From NCBI GenBank assembly GCA_019637265.1, contig JAHBVY010000004.1, forward strand, positions 372,001 through 436,000: a stretch of DNA of 64,000 nucleotides, in the 5' to 3' direction. How positions within the stretch are numbered: the stretch's first letter is position 1; each line of letters starts with the position of its first letter. The position numbers and the translations under genes are program-made. Under the pieces are notes generated by a model, which was not told where the DNA came from, made no database searches, and saw only the letters and a list, made by a program, of their open reading frames with translations. Positions 60,680-64,000 of the stretch are shown here, in pieces. This stretch comes from Polyangiaceae bacterium (GTDB lineage: Bacteria > Myxococcota_A > Polyangia > Polyangiales > Polyangiaceae).

Positions 60680-62763
60680 ACGAGCGCGAGCTGCGTCAGC
60701 TGCTCGCGAGTGAGATCGAGCGGCGCCTGCCGCAGGTGGGTGAAGACCACGCGGCGACGCGCGGCGTGCTCCACGCGGTGCGCGGCTCGGCGGCGATGGC
60801 GGGGGAGTCGGATTTGGCCTTGGTGTTGGGCCAGCTGGGCGCGCGGATCCGCGCGGGGGAAGCGGAGGCGACGGGTGAGGTGCGAGCGGTGCTCGAGGCC
60901 TGCGCGCGGCGGTTGGCCGAAGGTCAGCCTGCCTTTGCTTCCAGTTGGCCTTCGCCGCCCGCGGCGCTGGTGGCTTCACGAGGGGCGCCGAGCGCCGAGT
61001 ACGTGGAGAGCATGCGCGAGCGGCTCGCGGCGCTCGAGGCACCGACTGGGTCCCATGTGGGTGCGCCGAATGCGCCGGGTGCGCCGGGTGCGTCGAATGT
61101 GCCGGGTGCGCCGGATGAAGCGGCGCTGGCCGAGGTGTATCGCGCGGTGCACGGCTTGAAGAGCGCCGCCAGCGCCGAAGGGGACTCCGTCACCGCGTGG
61201 TACTGCCATGGCTTGGAGGAGCACTTGGAGGCGGCGCGGGAGGGCGGCACCGTGACCCTGGCGCTCGGCGAGCTGCCGCGGCACCGAGCGGTGCTGATCG
61301 GCTTGGTGGAGGAGCCGGCGCGGGTGCTTCAGGCGCTCCAGGGCGCGTCGGCGAGCATCGCCTTGGCGTCTGACATGGCGAGCGTTGGCTCTGACGTGAT
61401 GAATGTTGGTCAGGGCAACGGCTCAGTGGGCGGCATTTCGCGAGGGGTGGAGGGCACGGCTGTGCTCGGTTTGGGTTCGGGCGTTGGTTTGGGCGGCGGC
61501 CCCAGCGCGCTGATGGTGCCGGAGCAGCTGCTCGACACGCTGCTCGATGGCCTGCGAAGACTCGATCGGATCCATGACGATATCAGCCGGGTGCTCGAGA
61601 TCAGCGGCCAAGTGGCGGCGCGCGCCCGCGCCCAGCGTGAGCAGCTGGGCGAGAGCCTGCGCCTGATCGGGCCGCCGCGGCCGTGGGGCGCGCCCGAGGC
61701 GGCGCTGCGCCTGATCGAGGGGACCGCGCGCAGCTTGAACGCGTCCAGCGCCTGGGCGGGGCGCGGCGTCACCTTCTTGAATCACGCCAATGAGCAGCTG
61801 CGCGCGGAGGTGACGAGCTCGCGCAGCGCCCTGACGCAGCTGCGCCGCACCCACCTCAAGTGGCTGCTCGGGCGGCTGGAGGCGGCGGCGCTGGAGCTCG
61901 CGGAGCAGCAGGGCAAGCGCGTGCGGGTGCGCCTCTCCGGAGGTGACTTACCGGTGGATCGCCGGCTCGCGGAGCGCCTGCTGGATCCCGCGCTGCAGCT
62001 GGTCCGAAACTCGGTGACTCACGGGGTGGCCAGCGACGCGCGCGGGGAGATTTGGATCCAGGGTGAGCGCATCGGAGGCTGGCTGCGGCTCACGGTGGAG
62101 GACGACGGCGCGGGGCTCGACGTGACGCGCCTACGTCAGGTCGCGGGCGCTCCCGAGGGCGCTCCGGGGCATCCAGCGGGCTCCAAGCGGGGCGCGCGAG
62201 GGTCGCGCCCCCCGTCAGAGGAGCTGGCCTTCGCCTCAGGAATTTCCACCAGGAAATATGCCGATCTGTTCGCGGGGCGCGGGGTGGGGCTCGCCATGGC
62301 GGAGGCGAGCCTGACGCGCCTCGGGGGGACGCTGCACCTCACGAGCCGAGCGCCGCGCGGCGCGCGCGCCATCGTGGAGGTGCCGGCGGAGAGCGGCTTG
62401 CTCGACGTGCTGTGGGTGGGGCTGGATGAGCTGCGCTTCGCGCTGCCGGTGATGTACGCGCGCCGCGTGGTGCGTCACGCGGAGCGGCTCGCCGCGGTGA
62501 GCCTCGCGACCTGCCTCGGCGCGCCCGCGCCGCGCAGCCCGCTGCGCGCCGCGGTGGAGCTCGAGGTCACCGGGCGGAGGCCGGTGTACGTGGCGGTCAC
62601 CGCGGTGGAGCCGGCGGAGACGGTCAACGTGCACCCGGTGCCGCCGCGCGTCGCGCGGCGCGGGCCTTACGCGGGCGCTGCGCTGCGTCGCGGCGGTCAG
62701 CTGGCGCTGGTGCTGCACGGCCCCGCCACGGCGCTGCGCGCTCAGGGGTACACGACGCCTTGA
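60676..62763 (+). CDS. cheA: CheA-type chemosensory histidine kinase
   Basis: The 695-residue protein starts at a GTG overlapping the previous stop. It has two Hpt-like domains: His33 in VLHAVRGSAAMAG (the usual Lys after the phospho-His is Arg) and His159 in YRAVHGLKSAAS. A Gly/Ala-rich linker precedes the dimerisation region (about 285-380). The kinase core has the N box LLDPALQLVRNSVTHGV (about 435-451), the G1 box EDDGAGLD (475-482) and the G2 box FAGRGVGLAMAEASL (about 532-546). A CheW-like C-terminus follows (about 565-690). It phosphorylates receiver partners such as the upstream PATAN protein. A small GCGCCGGGT repeat encodes the NAPGAPGAS part of the linker. Confidence 0.88.
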   Translation: MNERELRQLLASEIERRLPQVGEDHAATRGVLHAVRGSAAMAGESDLALVLGQLGARIRAGEAEATGEVRAVLEACARRLAEGQPAFASSWPSPPAALVASRGAPSAEYVESMRERLAALEAPTGSHVGAPNAPGAPGASNVPGAPDEAALAEVYRAVHGLKSAASAEGDSVTAWYCHGLEEHLEAAREGGTVTLALGELPRHRAVLIGLVEEPARVLQALQGASASIALASDMASVGSDVMNVGQGNGSVGGISRGVEGTAVLGLGSGVGLGGGPSALMVPEQLLDTLLDGLRRLDRIHDDISRVLEISGQVAARARAQREQLGESLRLIGPPRPWGAPEAALRLIEGTARSLNASSAWAGRGVTFLNHANEQLRAEVTSSRSALTQLRRTHLKWLLGRLEAAALELAEQQGKRVRVRLSGGDLPVDRRLAERLLDPALQLVRNSVTHGVASDARGEIWIQGERIGGWLRLTVEDDGAGLDVTRLRQVAGAPEGAPGHPAGSKRGARGSRPPSEELAFASGISTRKYADLFAGRGVGLAMAEASLTRLGGTLHLTSRAPRGARAIVEVPAESGLLDVLWVGLDELRFALPVMYARRVVRHAERLAAVSLATCLGAPAPRSPLRAAVELEVTGRRPVYVAVTAVEPAETVNVHPVPPRVARRGPYAGAALRRGGQLALVLHGPATALRAQGYTTP

Positions 62764-62791
62764 GCGCCGCGCGGGGTCGTGCGGCTCGAGA

Positions 62792-62808
62792 CCAACCCCC
62801 AACCCCCG
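62792..62808 (-). repeat. Dispersed T/G element, partial copy E11
   Basis: CCAACCCCCAACCCCCG: the C-run is doubled and no A-run follows. It lies in the gap between cheA and rimI. Confidence 0.45.
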
Positions 62809-62908
62809 ACCCGCTTCATCCAGCTGCACTCGACCCCTGTACTTCGACCCCTGCCGTTCACCACTCAGAGACACCTCGCGCGGTTGGTGCTAGCTGCGGT
62901 GCGCTGCG

Positions 62909-63415
62909 ATGCACTCAATGCTCTTGCCGCGTCTCGAGGTGTGCGTCTCATCGCTCACGTTGGATGACCACCCGGCGGTGCTGGAGATCGCGCGGGGCGC
63001 CGAGGTCACGCTGGACCCAGGCTCGCTCTCCGCGCCGCACGCGCTGATCTGGGTGGCGCGGAGCACTGACGAGGCGGTGCTCGGCTTCTTGCTGGCTTGG
63101 GAGCTGGCAGGCGAGCTCGAGGTGGTGGACCTGGTCACGCGCGCCTCGGCTCGGCGTCGCGGTGTGGCGCGGGCGCTCTTGGGGGCGCTGCTCGGGCGGG
63201 CGCGAGCGCGCCGAACGCCGCTCATCGCCCTGGAGGTGCGCCGCTCGAATCATCCGGCGATCGGGCTCTATCGGTCGAGCGGGTTTTGTGTCATCGGGGT
63301 GCGGCGCGACTACTACTCGGCGCCCCGTGAGGACGCGCTGTTGATGCAGCTCCACCTGGATCCGGACACCGGCGAGGTGCGAGCGTGCGAAGACGAACCT
63401 GAGCTCGATCGCTGA
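62909..63415 (+). CDS. rimI: RimI-like N-acetyltransferase (GNAT)
   Basis: The 168-residue GNAT protein has the acetyl-CoA loop RRRGVARALLGALL (about 87-100), preceded by the central strand ELEVVDLVTRAS and followed by LIALEVRRSNHPAIGLYRSS (about 110-129) and GFCVIGVRRDYY. The last part is the RimI-type N, Y and G pattern. RimI acetylates the N-terminus of ribosomal protein S18; other targets are possible. The next ATG (62918) is also possible as the start. The next gene starts 3 bp after the stop. Confidence 0.8.
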   Translation: MHSMLLPRLEVCVSSLTLDDHPAVLEIARGAEVTLDPGSLSAPHALIWVARSTDEAVLGFLLAWELAGELEVVDLVTRASARRRGVARALLGALLGRARARRTPLIALEVRRSNHPAIGLYRSSGFCVIGVRRDYYSAPREDALLMQLHLDPDTGEVRACEDEPELDR

Positions 63416-63417
63416 CC

Positions 63418-64000
63418 ATGTCTCACCCCGACCTCACCCCGCTCGCCCCGCGCCGGCAGATCACCGCGAACCTCGCGCGGCGCGACAGCATGGGCCCGGC
63501 TTACCACGTGCTCACCTTCGACGTGCCGGAGGGGGTCGACGCGCGGCCCGGTCAGTTCACGATGGTGCGCGGCGCGGAGTGGGGTGACGCCCCGCTGTTG
63601 CCGCGCCCCATGAGCTACCTCTCGGGCGGCCGCCGCCCGTCGATTTTGATCAAGGTGGTCGGGGACGGCACGACGCGCATGGCGCGCGCGGTGCCGGGTG
63701 AGCCGTTCCACTTGCTGGGCCCGCTCGGCAACACCTGGCCCGAAGTCACTGAGGGCAAGCGCCCGGTGCTGGTCGCGGGCGGCGTCGGGGTGGCGCCGCT
63801 GCTCTACCTGGCGCGCAGCTTGGCGCCCCATGGTGTGCGACCGATCGCGCTCTACGGCGGACGTAGTGAGCGCGACTTACCGATGCACGAGGAGCTCGCC
63901 GAGGTGTGCGATCTCCACGTCACCACGGAGGATGGTTCGCGCGGCGAACGAGGGCGCGTCACCCAGCTGCTGCCGGACCTGCTGAGCGGTGACGTGGAGG
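63418..64000 (+). CDS. Dihydroorotate dehydrogenase electron-transfer subunit (PyrK-like), partial
   Basis: This frame starts at the ATG at 63418 and is still open at the window end (194 codons visible), so no stop is seen. It shows a flavin-binding barrel with RPMSYLSGG (about 66-74), an NAD(P)-binding domain with VLVAGGVGVAPLLYLARSL (about 118-136), the YGGRSERDL turn and TTEDGS. The order matches PyrK, the FAD/2Fe-2S subunit that passes electrons from PyrD to NAD. The C-terminal Cys cluster that would prove it lies outside. Related ferredoxin-NADP reductase-like proteins are an alternative. Confidence 0.8.
   Translation, partial: MSHPDLTPLAPRRQITANLARRDSMGPAYHVLTFDVPEGVDARPGQFTMVRGAEWGDAPLLPRPMSYLSGGRRPSILIKVVGDGTTRMARAVPGEPFHLLGPLGNTWPEVTEGKRPVLVAGGVGVAPLLYLARSLAPHGVRPIALYGGRSERDLPMHEELAEVCDLHVTTEDGSRGERGRVTQLLPDLLSGDVE

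Noticed and set aside
58811..61042. 743-residue open frame on the minus strand
   Set aside because: It is antisense to the PATAN-type, CheW, MCP-like and CheA genes. Composition is Arg/Pro/His-rich as expected from a GC-rich shadow frame, and it has no motif.

Overview
The window reads as a chromosomal piece of a GC-rich, predatory-type Gram-negative bacterium. It is most likely a member of the Myxococcota in the Polyangia/Polyangiales sense. I infer this from several things together: a membrane-anchored Ser/Thr kinase, an FHA-domain sigma-54 activator, a receiver protein with a probable PATAN/DUF4388-type domain, many Cys-rich lipoproteins with Gly/Ala linkers, and a DAP-type (Gram-negative) Mur ligase motif. 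No 16S rRNA gene is present, so the genus cannot be fixed from this window.

Layout. 1-2550 is the end of a type III secretion translocon operon (filament-like C-terminus, TPR chaperone, YopB-like and YopD-like translocators). A membrane Ser/Thr kinase and a short MurE-like ligase follow. 5.8-10 kb holds housekeeping and mixed genes (lipoprotein, DoxX, rpoZ, methyltransferase, DnaJ/CbpA), then adenosine deaminase. 11.9-15.7 kb is a cluster of four secreted Cys-rich lipoproteins, two of which are a recent tandem duplication. 15.8-21.1 kb carries a VKOR-DsbA fusion, RNase R and an FHA-type enhancer-binding protein. tRNA-Ser(UGA) at 21.43 kb marks the start of an accessory island (about 21.6-32.7 kb). 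The island holds two P-loop ATPases of the DUF4143 type, a broken AbiE toxin-antitoxin pair, an unknown two-gene module, remnants of a RecG/AlbA-like protein and of a DUF1016 nuclease, an HNH endonuclease, and an IS21 remnant inserted into an IS66 transposase. Several of these are separated by same-orientation copies of a 100-145 bp hairpin repeat, which gives the stretch a cassette-like look.

32.9-38.7 kb couples a very large membrane ATPase to two MscS-type channels. 38.9-42.1 kb is a probable nitric-oxide/di-iron repair locus (hemerythrin, CopD-like membrane protein, RIC/YtfE repair protein, divergent NorR-type sigma-54 activator). 42.2-49.5 kb holds envelope glycosylation genes (methyltransferase, DPM1-like GT2, flippase-like protein, DUF2079, another polytopic protein). 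These are followed by aspS, an SDR, and more lipoproteins. 57.8-62.8 kb is a chemosensory-type operon (receiver protein, CheW, soluble MCP-like protein, CheA), then RimI and the start of a PyrK-like flavoprotein that runs off the window.

Two families of short dispersed repeats cut across these regions. One is a T-run/G-run element (core TTTTTTGGGGGTTGG, often followed by ACGGCACCGC) found at about a dozen sites, some inside genes. The other is a REP-like palindrome (GTAGGGGCGG...) that always occurs as close doublets. All product calls are by eye from translated sequence; no database search was run.
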